A DNA stretch of 59,054 nucleotides. Origin: a bacterium. Its GTDB lineage: Bacteria; Patescibacteriota; Saccharimonadia; Saccharimonadales; UBA4665. Where the stretch lies: positions 1-59,054 of the forward strand of contig DAIDMV010000003.1 of the NCBI GenBank assembly GCA_027448765.1, written 5' to 3'. Shown here one piece after another: positions 46,546 to 55,977 of the stretch. Position numbers and translations under genes: made by a program. Each line of letters opens with the position of its first letter. The stretch's first letter is position 1. The notes beneath the pieces were generated by a model. The model had not been told where the DNA came from, searched no databases, and saw nothing but the letters and a program-made list of their open reading frames with translations.

Positions 46546-47187
46546 TTAAAAAATAGATTTTAAATTTAAAAAAGTAATTAAATTATAATAAAGTGCAATT
46601 TCAAACCATAAAAATAAAATAATTATAATAGCCACTAAACTAATAATAAAAAACTGTTTATTTTTTTTTCTTGTTAAGGTTTTGATTGGTAAAAAATAAA
46701 CTTTAGAACTAATCAAATTAGCTACCACATCGATTGGAATATTTTTTTCAGTTAACTGATTTTTTATTTCATGATCAGTTTCGTCTGATTCAGCTTTTTT
46801 TTGTTCTGTTTTTTGTAATTCAGCTGACAAGTCCAATGAAGCAACCTGATTATTGCTAGTATTGCTGGAATTTTCTTGTTTTGTTTCTTCGACCTGAACA
46901 ACTATCTGATCATCTAAAGGTTGATTAACGTTATTAGGCTCAGCTAAATTATCTGAATCAAGTTTTAATGGTTGATCAATTTTTGATTCTTCTAAATCGT
47001 TAATTGGACTAATAACTAACTTATGACTAGGAGCTAAAGTTACTTCTTCTGGTTCTTGATCTTCTATAACGTCAGGATCTTTAACTATCGGTTGAGAACT
47101 CACAATAATATTTTTAGAATTCTTAGATGGAATATTTTTTTTAGGATGAGAAACATCTTCTTTTAAATTTATTTTACTGTTTGGCAT
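46546..47187 (-). CDS. Hypothetical acidic protein with C-terminal membrane helix
   Basis: 213 residues, no family recognised. Residues 1-165 are polar, acidic and low in complexity. A hydrophobic helix follows (about 180-200, FFIISLVAIIIILFLWFEIAL) and a short tail. The layout (acidic cytoplasmic region plus C-terminal anchor) resembles the protein at 7870-9213, without sequence identity that I can see. It overlaps tpiA by 14 bases. Confidence 0.6.
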   Translation of the reverse strand: MPNSKINLKEDVSHPKKNIPSKNSKNIIVSSQPIVKDPDVIEDQEPEEVTLAPSHKLVISPINDLEESKIDQPLKLDSDNLAEPNNVNQPLDDQIVVQVEETKQENSSNTSNNQVASLDLSAELQKTEQKKAESDETDHEIKNQLTEKNIPIDVVANLISSKVYFLPIKTLTRKKNKQFFIISLVAIIIILFLWFEIALYYNLITFLNLKSIF

Positions 47188-47962
47188 GTTTTAACTCATA
47201 AGCAATTTTTATCATTTTAGCAAACTTTTCATAATTTAAACTAGCGGCGCCAACCAATACTCCATCACAATCTTCTAAACTCAAAAAAGCTTTAACATCA
47301 TAATCATCAACACTACCACCATACAATAATGTTGCCTCATTAGCGGTTGTAATCCCATACAACTCTTCAATTTGATTTCTAATAAACTTTAAAGCCTTTT
47401 GCATATCGTCTGGCTTAGATGGTTCAGCGTCAAAACTTGAAATAGCCCAAATTGGTTCATAAGCAAAAATTACTTGACTGATTTCTTCAGCTGTTAAATG
47501 ATAAACGGCTGAAACTAATTGATCATGAATAACCTGATTAGTTTGACCATCTAGTTTTTCTGGTTTAGTTTCACCTATACATATAATTGGTCTAATTTTA
47601 TTCCGAATGGCAGCTTGAACCTTATCTCTTACTTCTTCAAGACTTTCATGAAAATAAATTCGTCGAGCTGAATGTCCAATAATTGCATAGTCTACCAGTC
47701 CTTTCATCATCGAAAAAGAAACTTCACCGGTATAAGCACCACTATCTTTAAAATAACCGTCTTGAGCGGCTAAAGAAAATTTATGATGATTTAATTCCTG
47801 AAATACTGAATAAAGTGTCAAAAAACTAGGCGCTAAAACAATTTGAATATCGCGATGAGCATTAACCAACTTATCAAGACGATTAATTAAAATTGACGCT
47901 TGATGAATATCTAAATTCATCTTCCAATTACCAATAATATATGTCTTTTTATTAATCATCAA
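47174..47962 (-). CDS. tpiA: Triosephosphate isomerase
   Basis: 262 residues, complete. Catalytic Lys in IIGNWKMN, His in AIIGHSARR, Glu in IFAYEPIWAISS (loop 6 follows), and LLYGGSVDDYDVK for phosphate binding. It interconverts dihydroxyacetone phosphate and glyceraldehyde 3-phosphate. It overlaps pgk by four bases; the pgk-tpiA pair is a common glycolytic operon and shows that lower glycolysis is kept. Confidence 0.97.
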   Translation of the reverse strand: MMINKKTYIIGNWKMNLDIHQASILINRLDKLVNAHRDIQIVLAPSFLTLYSVFQELNHHKFSLAAQDGYFKDSGAYTGEVSFSMMKGLVDYAIIGHSARRIYFHESLEEVRDKVQAAIRNKIRPIICIGETKPEKLDGQTNQVIHDQLVSAVYHLTAEEISQVIFAYEPIWAISSFDAEPSKPDDMQKALKFIRNQIEELYGITTANEATLLYGGSVDDYDVKAFLSLEDCDGVLVGAASLNYEKFAKMIKIAYELKHAKQ

Positions 47963-49251
47963 TTATCTCGATTCAATAAAGCTTCAACACCGGGTAACTT
48001 TCGACCGCCCATCAACTCTAAGCTAGCTCCACCACCAGTTGAGACATGATCAAAACATCTAATTAACTGCCTCTCAGATAAATAACCGACCGTATCTCCT
48101 CCACCAACTAGACTGTAAGGTGTATGATAAAAGTCGCCCGTCATAGCTTCAATTAATAATTCAGTTCCGTGCGCAAATGGTCCTACAGAACCAATTAAAC
48201 TATTGACTTCAGTTACACCCATAGTTCCATTCCAGATAACCGTCTGACAAGTTTGCATAACACCAGCCATAAACGATGCGCTAAAAGGACCAATATCTAA
48301 AATAATATCGTCCTTTAAAACTTTAACGTCGTGGATTGGTGGTCTTTTAGGATAATTAATGATCTGACTATAAGCGTGGGTCTTAAGGTCAATAATTCGA
48401 GTTGGTAATTTATTATCAATTGCTTTAGAAACTACTACATCAAAAGGTAAAATCAAAGCAAAATTACGTTTCTTAGATTGGGCGCCAGATTTGCGAATAA
48501 TATCTCTAGCAATCGATAATTCTTTTGGATCAAATAAGCTTTTACCAATCTCAACACCTTGTGCGGCTAGAAAAGTATTAGCCATGGCTCCACCAATAGC
48601 TACATAATCAGCTATTTCAATAAAACGATGCAAAATATCAATTTTATCAGTAATTTTTGCACCGCCAATAATTGCCATCAACGGCTTAGCTGGATTTAAC
48701 ATCACAGATTCGATTGTTTCAACTTCTTTTTCTAGCAACAATCCAGCATAACTAGGCAAATAATGAGTAATTGCTTCAGTTGAAGCATGAGCCCGATGAA
48801 CAACTCCAAAACCATCTTGAACGAAAATTTCCGCCAAAGAAGCTAAGTCTTTAGCAAAATCAAAATTATTTTGTTCTTCTTCAGGATGAAAACGTAAGTT
48901 TTCTAATAATAACACTTGTCCAAAATCAAGTTTATCAACTGCTTGATTCACTTCTTCACCAACACAATCAGCTACAAATCCTACCGAAACATTATTTAAT
49001 AGTGATTGTAATCTTTTGGCGACTGGAAACAAACTAAACCTAGTATCCCTTTTACCATTCGGACGACCTAAATGAGAACAAATAATTAATTTAACATTTT
49101 GTTTTAAAAGGTAATCAATGGTTGGTAATGAAGCTTGAATCCGAAAATCATCAGCAATTTTTTCACCATCAAGCGGTACATTATAATCAGCTCGCAATAA
49201 AACAACTTTTTGATTTAAATCAATATCTTTAATTGTTTGTTTTCTAAACAT
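47959..49251 (-). CDS. pgk: Phosphoglycerate kinase
   Basis: 430 residues. Substrate motifs VLLRADYNVPLDGEKIADD and ICSHLGRPNGKRD, hinge region LLEKEVETIESV, AIIGGAKITDKIDIL, and the nucleotide-binding VVWNGTMGV-type segment (TVIWNGTMGVTEV) with VGGGDTVGYL. It makes ATP from 1,3-bisphosphoglycerate. Slightly longer than usual (about 395-415), by small insertions. It starts the pgk-tpiA operon. Confidence 0.97.
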   Translation of the reverse strand: MFRKQTIKDIDLNQKVVLLRADYNVPLDGEKIADDFRIQASLPTIDYLLKQNVKLIICSHLGRPNGKRDTRFSLFPVAKRLQSLLNNVSVGFVADCVGEEVNQAVDKLDFGQVLLLENLRFHPEEEQNNFDFAKDLASLAEIFVQDGFGVVHRAHASTEAITHYLPSYAGLLLEKEVETIESVMLNPAKPLMAIIGGAKITDKIDILHRFIEIADYVAIGGAMANTFLAAQGVEIGKSLFDPKELSIARDIIRKSGAQSKKRNFALILPFDVVVSKAIDNKLPTRIIDLKTHAYSQIINYPKRPPIHDVKVLKDDIILDIGPFSASFMAGVMQTCQTVIWNGTMGVTEVNSLIGSVGPFAHGTELLIEAMTGDFYHTPYSLVGGGDTVGYLSERQLIRCFDHVSTGGGASLELMGGRKLPGVEALLNRDN

Positions 49252-49301
49252 AAACCCACCATGTTATTAAGTATACCTTTTAGTATTATAATAGATTATT
49301 A

Positions 49302-51383
49302 TTATTTTTTAAATGCTTTTGACGGCCACCAAACCTTATTGTCTAAGTCATAGGCCAATGAAGGCACTAATAATGATCTAACTATGATAGTATCAAGAAT
49401 TACTCCAACGGCCACTATGAAAGCAATCTGGGCTAAAAATAAAATAGGGATAACGGCTAAAGCTCCAAAAGTGGCCGCTAAAACAATCCCAGCAGAAGTA
49501 ATGACACTACCGGTAACTCTTAAGCCTCTTACAATACCTTTCCTAGTCCCAAACTTTAAGGATTCTTCTCGAATACGAGAAATCAAAAAGATATTATAAT
49601 CTATGCCCAAAGCCACTAAAAAGATAAAACCGAATAATGGAACCGATGGGTCAGAACCAGCAAAATGAAAAACATGATTAAAGAAAATAGCTGCTAAGCC
49701 CATTGTAGCTGAAAAACTTAAAATAACAGTCAAAATTAATAATATCGGCGCTAATATTGAACGAAGAAGAAGAATTAAAACAACCAAGATAACGACTAAC
49801 ACTATAGGAATAATGACCCGCAGATCTCTAGCAGCAGCCGTATTAGTATCAAGATTAACAGCCGTTTCCCCTCCTACCAAAGCCTTACTATCAACTTTAG
49901 CTAATTCTTTTCGAAGTGTAAGAACCAAGTTCTGAGCGGTCAATGAATCTGGTGAAGCATTAGAAATAGCATTAATCTGAGCTAAACCATTAACTACTTT
50001 GATTTGATGATTTTGATTTAAAGTAAAAGATGTGGCATAAACTCCGGCGGTATTTTTAATAATTTGATTATCCTGTTGGATTTTACTACTAGCTACATCA
50101 ATAATAATAGGATTACCTAAACCGGCTGGGAAATTTGCATCAATAATTTTTTGTCCAGTCACAGCTCCAGACGATTTTAATAAATTTTGAGTTTGGCTAA
50201 CTCCACTTGATTTAAAAGTAAAGATAAAACCACCCAGTAATATTAAGACAATTAAAATTAATGACCACATGAGTCGATACTTTTTAGATATAGTTTTAGC
50301 TACTTTATACCATAAAGACTTTGAAGGCATTAATTGATGCTCATCTAAGGCTTGATCGTTTTGAGTGTATTTAGGAACAAAAGGCCAAAAAGCCTTCCTA
50401 CCAATTAACACTAAGAGACTGGTCAAAAACGTCATAGCTGCCAAAAAAGAAAAGATAATACCGATTGCGCCAACTGGGCCAAGACTTTTATTAGAGTTTA
50501 AATCAGAAAATAGCAGACAAAGTAAGGCCAAAACAACAGTTGAAGCTGAAGCTGCAATTGGTTCAATTGCTCTTTTTAAAGCCCTTTTCATCGCTTGGCG
50601 AGTTGACTCTAAATCCATTAACCCTTCCTTAAACCTAGAAACTAATAACAAAGAATAGTCTGTTGTAGCCCCTAAAACTAAAATAGATAAAATACCCTGG
50701 CTTTCACCGTTAAGAGAAACAATATTATGTTCAGCCAATAAATAAACTACGAAAGTTGCCACTGTTAAGGCAAAAACGGAACCAAGAAGTACAATAAAAG
50801 GCAAAATAATAGAGCGATAAACTAATAACAAAATCACAAACACGACTGCTACAGCCACGTAAAGCAATATACCATCTATACCACTAAAAGCATTTTCTAA
50901 AGCAGCTAAAACACCACCAGGGCCACTAACATAAGCTTTCAGATTAGCTGATAAATTAGTCTTAACTTCTGAATTAATTTGAGCAATGGAATTATTGATA
51001 GTGGCAGAAGAATCATTGATCTGAACAATAATCTCAGCTGCCAGATGATTTTTTGAATAAATTGGCCCGATAATTGGATTCTTGATTTTAGCTAAGCCTG
51101 TCACGTTGGTTAAAAGTTGAGGTAATGTTTTTAACTGTTTAATTTGATCAAGATTTAAAACCTGTTTAGACTTAACTACAACTATAGCTGGTACTAAGTT
51201 AGAGGCCGCAAAAGAACTTTCTAGTTTTTGTACTTTAGTTGATTGAGCACTGTTAGGTAAAAAATTAACAGCGTTATTACTAACTACATTATTAATTTTC
51301 CCAAAGACAGGTCCACTAACACTAGCTAAAGCTAACCAAACAACTAATAAAATAATTGGTAGATATTGAAAAATTTTTTTCAT
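49302..51383 (-). CDS. MMPL/RND-family membrane transporter
   Basis: 693 residues. One N-terminal helix, a large outer loop (about 30-165), a bundle of five or six helices (about 170-350), a second helix at about 370-390, a second outer loop (about 390-510) and a final bundle (about 515-680). GESQGILSILVLGATTDYSLLLVSRF and LFGFIFLVALGIDYNIFLISRI are the MMPL membrane motifs with the proton-relay Asp-Tyr pairs. MMPL proteins export lipids and other hydrophobic molecules. It has TGTTATAAT eight bases before the ATG. Substrate unknown. Confidence 0.9.
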   Translation of the reverse strand: MKKIFQYLPIILLVVWLALASVSGPVFGKINNVVSNNAVNFLPNSAQSTKVQKLESSFAASNLVPAIVVVKSKQVLNLDQIKQLKTLPQLLTNVTGLAKIKNPIIGPIYSKNHLAAEIIVQINDSSATINNSIAQINSEVKTNLSANLKAYVSGPGGVLAALENAFSGIDGILLYVAVAVVFVILLLVYRSIILPFIVLLGSVFALTVATFVVYLLAEHNIVSLNGESQGILSILVLGATTDYSLLLVSRFKEGLMDLESTRQAMKRALKRAIEPIAASASTVVLALLCLLFSDLNSNKSLGPVGAIGIIFSFLAAMTFLTSLLVLIGRKAFWPFVPKYTQNDQALDEHQLMPSKSLWYKVAKTISKKYRLMWSLILIVLILLGGFIFTFKSSGVSQTQNLLKSSGAVTGQKIIDANFPAGLGNPIIIDVASSKIQQDNQIIKNTAGVYATSFTLNQNHQIKVVNGLAQINAISNASPDSLTAQNLVLTLRKELAKVDSKALVGGETAVNLDTNTAAARDLRVIIPIVLVVILVVLILLLRSILAPILLILTVILSFSATMGLAAIFFNHVFHFAGSDPSVPLFGFIFLVALGIDYNIFLISRIREESLKFGTRKGIVRGLRVTGSVITSAGIVLAATFGALAVIPILFLAQIAFIVAVGVILDTIIVRSLLVPSLAYDLDNKVWWPSKAFKK

Positions 51384-51391
51384 TAAAACTA

Positions 51392-51400
51392 ATTATAACA
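51392..51400 (-). promoter_or_regulatory. Extended -10 promoter of the MMPL gene, leaderless arrangement
   Basis: TGTTATAAT on the minus strand ends eight bases before the ATG. Confidence 0.45.
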
Positions 51401-51416
51401 TATAGCAAACAAATAT

Positions 51417-51641
51417 TTATTTAATTGAATTAATGTTATTTTCAACTTGGCTTGGTGACAAACCGTTTCTTGAATGGAGGGTTTGATTAATAGAATGACT
51501 AATGATTTGTGATTTTTTCTGATGATTATAAACCCAAATGAAAACTAAAACGCCAACTATTATAATAATTATAAATAATAATACTAATTTACCTAAAAGT
51601 AAGATACCTTTTTTGTTATTAATTTTTAATAATTTCATCAT
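51417..51641 (-). CDS. Hypothetical small single-helix membrane protein
   Basis: 74 residues: a basic start (LLKINNKKG), one long hydrophobic helix (about 14-41), then about 30 polar residues ending in a Ser/Asn-rich tail (LSPSQVENNINSIK). No family is recognised. It lies between the permease gene and the MMPL gene on the same strand and could be an accessory of either. Confidence 0.5.
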   Translation of the reverse strand: MMKLLKINNKKGILLLGKLVLLFIIIIIVGVLVFIWVYNHQKKSQIISHSINQTLHSRNGLSPSQVENNINSIK

Positions 51642-51678
51642 TGATAGTTTTAATTATAAATACTAAACTCATTATAAC

Positions 51679-52578
51679 TTAATTGCTTAGTTTAGTTTTA
51701 GTAATTTCTATTTTAGTTTGACGAACCAAAGTAATACCACCGACTAAAATAACACTAAAGATAACTAGTATAAAAGCGATACCTAGATTGTATAAATTAT
51801 GAACCTGTAAACCTGTCCGAAAACTTAAACTTGCAATATTAGGAAAAAATTGACCAAAAAGACCACCTAAAATAAAAGCTAAACCTCCGTAAGTTAAAGT
51901 ATTACCAGCTGTTTTTAAAGCTACACGACGAACAGCCTGAGGCGATAAACCACGTTTTGAAGCAATATAACCAAATAATAGACCGGCCATAGCTTGCATG
52001 ATCATGGTGCCTAGACCAAATAAAGCACCTGGCATCCAAGCCCAACTAGCCGAGTGGGTAGCTGGTGCTAAAATAGTATAAATAATGATCGCAAAGGCTC
52101 CAAAACCCCAACCAGCTAAAAAACCATGAACAGCCGGCATCCAAGGTCTAGGATCAGAAAAAATACCAGCTCCATCATCTTTTTGATCGTCAACATGATG
52201 ATTTTTAAAAAAAGGTAAGTCGTAATGAAAAATAGTTCTTTTTTTAACAATCATAAGACCTGCTAACAACATTACAAAACCAACTATAACGTAAACAATA
52301 TAATTAATATTAGTAAAAGTATACAGCCTGGAAAAACCTAAATAAGCTAACTCGCTAGCCAAAGCTCGTTGTAATGTAAAAGCTAAAGAAAAAATAACTC
52401 CAGCTTTCAAGCCTTTTTTACTCGAATAACTACCTATTGCATAACTAAAAGTTATCGGCCAAGTATGTTCGTCTGGTGTAAATCCATGCACCAAGCCAAG
52501 CAACAAAGCTGTAATTGCGATAGTTAATAAACCACCGACATGAGTCGGATCCCACAAATTAATAATAGCCAAAATCAT
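51679..52578 (-). CDS. NicO/UreH-type metal permease-like membrane protein
   Basis: 299 residues with about six or seven helices. The first cytoplasmic-side motif GLVHGFTPDEHTWPITFSYA (about 28-47) has the HxxxxDEH pattern of NicO/RcnA/UreH-type nickel-cobalt transporters (HALDxDH). A His/Asp-rich loop (HHVDDQKDDG, about 125-135) and a second-half repeat (FLAGWGFGAFA) support this. It is probably a metal exporter or importer, but the specificity is not readable and the family also contains redox carriers. Confidence 0.65.
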   Translation of the reverse strand: MILAIINLWDPTHVGGLLTIAITALLLGLVHGFTPDEHTWPITFSYAIGSYSSKKGLKAGVIFSLAFTLQRALASELAYLGFSRLYTFTNINYIVYVIVGFVMLLAGLMIVKKRTIFHYDLPFFKNHHVDDQKDDGAGIFSDPRPWMPAVHGFLAGWGFGAFAIIIYTILAPATHSASWAWMPGALFGLGTMIMQAMAGLLFGYIASKRGLSPQAVRRVALKTAGNTLTYGGLAFILGGLFGQFFPNIASLSFRTGLQVHNLYNLGIAFILVIFSVILVGGITLVRQTKIEITKTKLSN

Positions 52579-52719
52579 CTATTTAATATAAAGATAAAAA
52601 CTAACAAAAGCAAACCAACAAAATAATTAAAATCAAACTATTAAGTCTGTGATTTACAACTGATCATACACCACTAATAAACTCAATAAAATTTTAATGT
52701 TATCCAGTAAATTTAATAA

Positions 52720-53034
52720 CTAAAAATTACTGGCTTGGGTACTTAGTTGTGAGCTATCAACATTATTAGAGCTAACACTGGTTTGATTAAGAACACTGTA
52801 AGCTTCATTTAAACTAGTAGCACTAGTAATGGTTGGTGGAGCTTGAGTTGTAGTAGTTGGTGATTTATAGCCTAGATAAGCTGGGCTAGTAGTTTTAGTT
52901 GACTTAATAGGAACACTAACTTTACTTTTATAATTATTTTGATAGACATAATAACCTAACGCACCGATAACCACAACTACGACTATAACTATCACACCCT
53001 CGATCATTGAAAATCCTTTTTGATTTTTTTTCAT
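52720..53034 (-). CDS. Type IV prepilin-like protein (pseudopilin)
   Basis: 104 residues. MKKNQKGFSMIEGVIVIVVV is a class III prepilin leader: cleavage would fall between Gly7 and Phe8, with Glu at +5 of the mature protein. A single hydrophobic helix and about 75 Ser/Thr-rich residues follow, with no cysteine pair. Saccharibacteria use type IV pili for movement and host contact, so this could be a minor pilin. A GGAG lies 12 bases upstream of the ATG. The exported protein gene before it is 14 bases away. Confidence 0.85.
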   Translation of the reverse strand: MKKNQKGFSMIEGVIVIVVVVVIGALGYYVYQNNYKSKVSVPIKSTKTTSPAYLGYKSPTTTTQAPPTITSATSLNEAYSVLNQTSVSSNNVDSSQLSTQASNF

Positions 53035-53048
53035 CTCAATTACTCCTT

Positions 53049-53690
53049 CTATGATTTAGTCTTAGTATTGGCAGTCAAACTAACGTTATTAGCTTTAGCT
53101 ACGGCTACAATTAAATTTTTAACAGATGTTTTATAGGCTTGTAAATCTGAAATAACAACGTGTAAATCACCTAGAAAAGAATTAACAACTGCTTTTGGAT
53201 GACTAAAACTACAACTAAAGGTACTGTTAGTTTTTAATGTGGTGTACTCTGTTCTCAAGGCACCTGAAGTGGTCGATAAATTTGCTAAAAGTTGATTATA
53301 ATTAGTAACTTTATTACCATTTTTAGAATAAAAACTTTCGACTCTACCAGCAATAGCTGTGAACAAGCTAAGCTGATTGGATATTCTAGTGTCTAATCTA
53401 CTAATTATAGTTTTAACAGCATTTTGTCTATTTTGACAGGCTATTGCTTTGCCTTTGCTACTATTATTTTGACCATTTGCTTGTCCGGTTGAAGCATGAC
53501 TGTTGGCTCCTCCAGCTGATGAGCTACCATGAACTTGGCTGGTGGGTTGTCCAGATGAAGTGCTAGCTGAATTAACGTGACTAGAACTAGCTGCAGCAGC
53601 AGCTGGTAAGGCAAAAACTGTCGCCGACGATAATCCAATTATCAAAATAGATACTAAAGAAATTACCCATTTTATTTTTTTATGAACCAT
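53049..53690 (-). CDS. Hypothetical exported protein
   Basis: 213 residues. Signal peptide about 1-33 (SVSILIIGLSSATVFALPAAAAA-type, cut after the Ala run), then a Ser/His/Gly/Asn-rich linker (about 36-80) and a helical C-terminal region (about 85-213) with two cysteines (IACQNR and FSCSFS). No family is recognised. AAGGA precedes the ATG. It is co-directional with the prepilin gene and may be a surface or pilus-linked partner. Confidence 0.65.
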   Translation of the reverse strand: MVHKKIKWVISLVSILIIGLSSATVFALPAAAAASSSHVNSASTSSGQPTSQVHGSSSAGGANSHASTGQANGQNNSSKGKAIACQNRQNAVKTIISRLDTRISNQLSLFTAIAGRVESFYSKNGNKVTNYNQLLANLSTTSGALRTEYTTLKTNSTFSCSFSHPKAVVNSFLGDLHVVISDLQAYKTSVKNLIVAVAKANNVSLTANTKTKS

Positions 53691-53757
53691 TTTATAAATC
53701 CTTATTTAATGTTTATGTTTATAATATACAGCTAAAATACAAAAAACAATAGCTCAA

Positions 53758-54360
53758 CTATCTAATAGATTGCTCATATTGATTAGCCAGTGAATTAATG
53801 TCAGGTATACCAAACCTTTTAGACCATAATTCAAATTTATCTCCCTGTGTAGGTAAGTTTTGTCTCAAACCATTAAGATAGGTTTGATAAGAGTTAAATA
53901 CTGGATGTTTAGAATGAAAACAATCAGCATAACACAATAATTCTCCTTCAATAGTCTTTGGTTGATAATCATGTTCTGGTAAATACCAAGGCTTATCAAT
54001 AATTTCTTGTTTGCTCAAACCTAATAAAACATGAGTAGCAACAATAGAACTAATAGTTTGATTAACGCCTTCATCTTCTAAAATTTTAGCTCCTAATATA
54101 GCGTGTTGTGGATATAATCGACTATTAATATTTTGACCAGCTTCGTTAAAAAAAGCATAACTACCTACATCGTGTAATAAAGCGGCTGTTTCTAACAAAT
54201 TATTATCAATTTTAATGTTTAAATTTCCAGAACACCAAAGCGCAATCTCGGCTACTATTTGACAATGACCATAAACCAAATCAAAAACCTTTTGGTTGGG
54301 CGCATATTTTTTATGATAACGTTCAATATCTTTTCTAGATGGCCAAGTTGAGGTTGTCAT
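53758..54360 (-). CDS. HD-domain phosphohydrolase
   Basis: 200 residues. HD ligands: His in YGHCQIVAEIALW (about 31), LLHDVGSYAFF (about 66-67), and HAILGAKIL further on, with the closing Asp in LLCYADCFHSKH. This is the compact YedJ/TIGR00277-like HD fold. Such proteins hydrolyse phosphate esters of nucleotides or second messengers with a metal ion; the substrate is unknown. It stands at the end of the conserved block before the accessory tail. Confidence 0.88.
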   Translation of the reverse strand: MTTSTWPSRKDIERYHKKYAPNQKVFDLVYGHCQIVAEIALWCSGNLNIKIDNNLLETAALLHDVGSYAFFNEAGQNINSRLYPQHAILGAKILEDEGVNQTISSIVATHVLLGLSKQEIIDKPWYLPEHDYQPKTIEGELLCYADCFHSKHPVFNSYQTYLNGLRQNLPTQGDKFELWSKRFGIPDINSLANQYEQSIR

Positions 54361-54546
54361 ATATGTTTAATGTCCTAAATTTTTACTACTTTAAATATAT
54401 TTCAAGTATACCTATAAAAACATACCTACTGTCAAAGATTAATATATTATGCAGTAAAAATAAATTATTTTTTATTATTTCAAAGTGAATGAGTCGATAT
54501 TCTTGTATTATATACCCATTGGATATTATCCTTGTCCATCTATATA
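54361..54546. other. AT-rich spacer at the border of the accessory tail
   Basis: 186 bases without an ORF, RNA or repeat that I can recognise. The block of core genes ends here and nuclease and toxin-antitoxin genes begin. Confidence 0.4.
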
Positions 54547-55305
54547 CTACTCAAATTCCAAAACCAAAGCTTTATGGTCTGAAACAATATCATCTAAAGC
54601 CTTAAATTCTTTAACTTGCACTTCATCGTTAATAAAAATATAGTCACAAACTTCTGTTTTATGTGTTAAGGGAGTCCTCGTAGTAATAAGCTTTGCTTCA
54701 ATCGATAGATTTCTAAGTACTTTATTAATTTTTTCTAAGGATTCACTATATGGTTCAAGATTAAAATCCCCTGTCAATATCACTTCGCCCTGCAAACCCT
54801 TAATATATTCAGTGATTATTGCACATTGTCGCAATGTTTCTTCATCACCTCGTTTGTGACTAGGTACATGATGACCATGATGGGTTAATACATGGAGTTG
54901 CTGCCCATTATTATCAATAATTACGTGTAATAAGTTCCTAATATTGTAGTCATCACTTTCAAAATCAAAATCTTTCTTATATTCCAGACGAGTAAATACA
55001 CTGCTTACATCTACAATTTTAACTTTAGAGAAAATAGCATTACCAAATTCTGCCTTTCTCCTCATCAATGAAAAACTCATGACAGGTGAGTATGCAAGGT
55101 TCATGCCATAAAGCTGCTTAATTTCGTCTACAGTTAAAAACATACCGCCATTACTGCCTCCCTTTACTGACACAGCCTCTTGTAGGCAGATTACATCTGG
55201 TTTTTCCTGGACAATAAGGTTTTGGATTTGTTTTTCAAGCCTACCGGACCAGACATTTAATTGCAATAATTTCATATCAACAATTATACTAATGAACCTA
55301 AGCAA
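54547..55305 (-). CDS. Endonuclease/exonuclease/phosphatase (EEP) family hydrolase
   Basis: 252 residues from the ATG at 55305; the ATG at 55275 (MKLLQLNVWSG) is a better family start, giving 242. EEP motifs: LQLNVWSG, VICLQEA (metal Glu), THHGHHVPSHKRGDEETLRQ, ILTGDFNLEP (Asp and Asn) and VSDHKALVLEF (catalytic Asp-His). It cleaves phosphodiesters with Mg2+; the substrate is open (DNA, RNA or inositol phosphate-like). It lies just before the toxin-antitoxin region and could be part of the mobile gene pool. Confidence 0.85.
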   Translation of the reverse strand: MLRFISIIVDMKLLQLNVWSGRLEKQIQNLIVQEKPDVICLQEAVSVKGGSNGGMFLTVDEIKQLYGMNLAYSPVMSFSLMRRKAEFGNAIFSKVKIVDVSSVFTRLEYKKDFDFESDDYNIRNLLHVIIDNNGQQLHVLTHHGHHVPSHKRGDEETLRQCAIITEYIKGLQGEVILTGDFNLEPYSESLEKINKVLRNLSIEAKLITTRTPLTHKTEVCDYIFINDEVQVKEFKALDDIVSDHKALVLEFE

Positions 55306-55460
55306 AATCGAACTATTTAACAGATTAGATTTGACAAATAAATTTCAGGGATTTAACTTTATAATCAAATCTTAACTGTAAATTTCCTATGGTGACCCCA
55401 CTACACTCGAATTGGAAGATTATATGCTTCGAAATACTAAGGTAATACGAGGTATTGATT
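55306..55460 (+). repeat. Intergenic repeat R1 with an 18-codon micro-ORF
   Basis: Begins with AATCGAACTATTTAACA (55306-55322). At 55389-55445 it contains the ORF MVTPLHSNWKIICFEILR-stop. R2 at 56297 has the same start sequence, the same spacing (82-83 bases) and the ORF MVTPLHSNWKVIYTEILR-stop. Of the six differing codons, three are synonymous and one is Ile to Val, which favours a selected peptide. It lies just upstream of the Phd-ParE module. Confidence 0.75.
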
Positions 55461-55485
55461 AGCGTAAATTGGATAAGTCTTAACG

Positions 55486-55624
55486 CTATTGTTTGATTCT
55501 TTTACTTTCAAGCCAATCAGATATTGGGATGAAAGTAATCTCTTCCCATGCATCAATCTCGTCTTCTATTACGGGAATTGGTGACCCTAGACTAATCAGT
55601 TTATAAGATTTTGGCCAGAGAAAT
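55486..55624 (-). pseudogene. Fragment of an unknown gene
   Basis: On the minus strand an open frame of about 45 codons without a start reads ...LISLGSPIPVIEDEIDAWEE and ITFIPISDWLESKRIKQ, then a TAG stop. It looks like the last part of a protein whose front is lost. No family is recognised. It lies between R1 and the Phd-ParE promoter, so it may mark an insertion or deletion event. Confidence 0.3.
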
Positions 55625-55672
55625 TATTAGATGGAATAAGATATTAGGAAATAAACAAATCTTTAATTATAT

Positions 55673-55692
55673 GTTATCATAATTATGATAAC
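55673..55692. promoter_or_regulatory. Operator palindrome of the Phd-ParE module
   Basis: GTTATCATAATTATGATAAC is a perfect 20-base palindrome 18 bases before the Phd ATG, overlapping the likely -10 region. This is the expected place for autorepression by a Phd/YefM antitoxin. An AAAGGA ribosome-binding site follows at 55697-55702. Confidence 0.65.
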
Positions 55693-55710
55693 TATGAAAG
55701 GATATATACT

Positions 55711-55977
55711 ATGTTAACTATTAGACCCATATCTGATTTAAGAAATCACTTTACAGAAGTGGAGCAAGAAGTTAATGACAAGAATAAGCCTATTATCTTT
55801 ACTACGAACGGAAAAGCTTCTATGGTGACTATGAGTTTTGAGAAGTTTAGCAAACTATCTCATCTTGATTATATTGAGCGTGCTCTTGACGAAGCTGATA
55901 TTTACGCAAATAGTCACGCCGAAAACCTAACGCATGATGATGTATTCTCTAAAATTAATACAAAAATAAATGGCTAA
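55711..55977 (+). CDS. Phd/YefM-type antitoxin
   Basis: 88 residues. MLTIRPISDLRNHFTEVEQE and NKPIIFTTNGKASMVTMSFE are the Phd/YefM N-terminal DNA-binding fold; the C-terminal helix region (about 50-88) would wrap the toxin. It neutralises the ParE-type toxin encoded next (8-base overlap) and represses the operon at the upstream palindrome. Confidence 0.92.
   Translation: MLTIRPISDLRNHFTEVEQEVNDKNKPIIFTTNGKASMVTMSFEKFSKLSHLDYIERALDEADIYANSHAENLTHDDVFSKINTKING

Noticed and set aside
55389-55420. R1 and R2 cores read on the minus strand (TTCGAGTGTAGTGGGGTCACCA) as a tRNA 3' end.
   Set aside because: The sequences beside TTCGAGT do not form a T-stem and there is no acceptor or anticodon arm; the codon-level conservation of the plus-strand ORF explains the repeat better.
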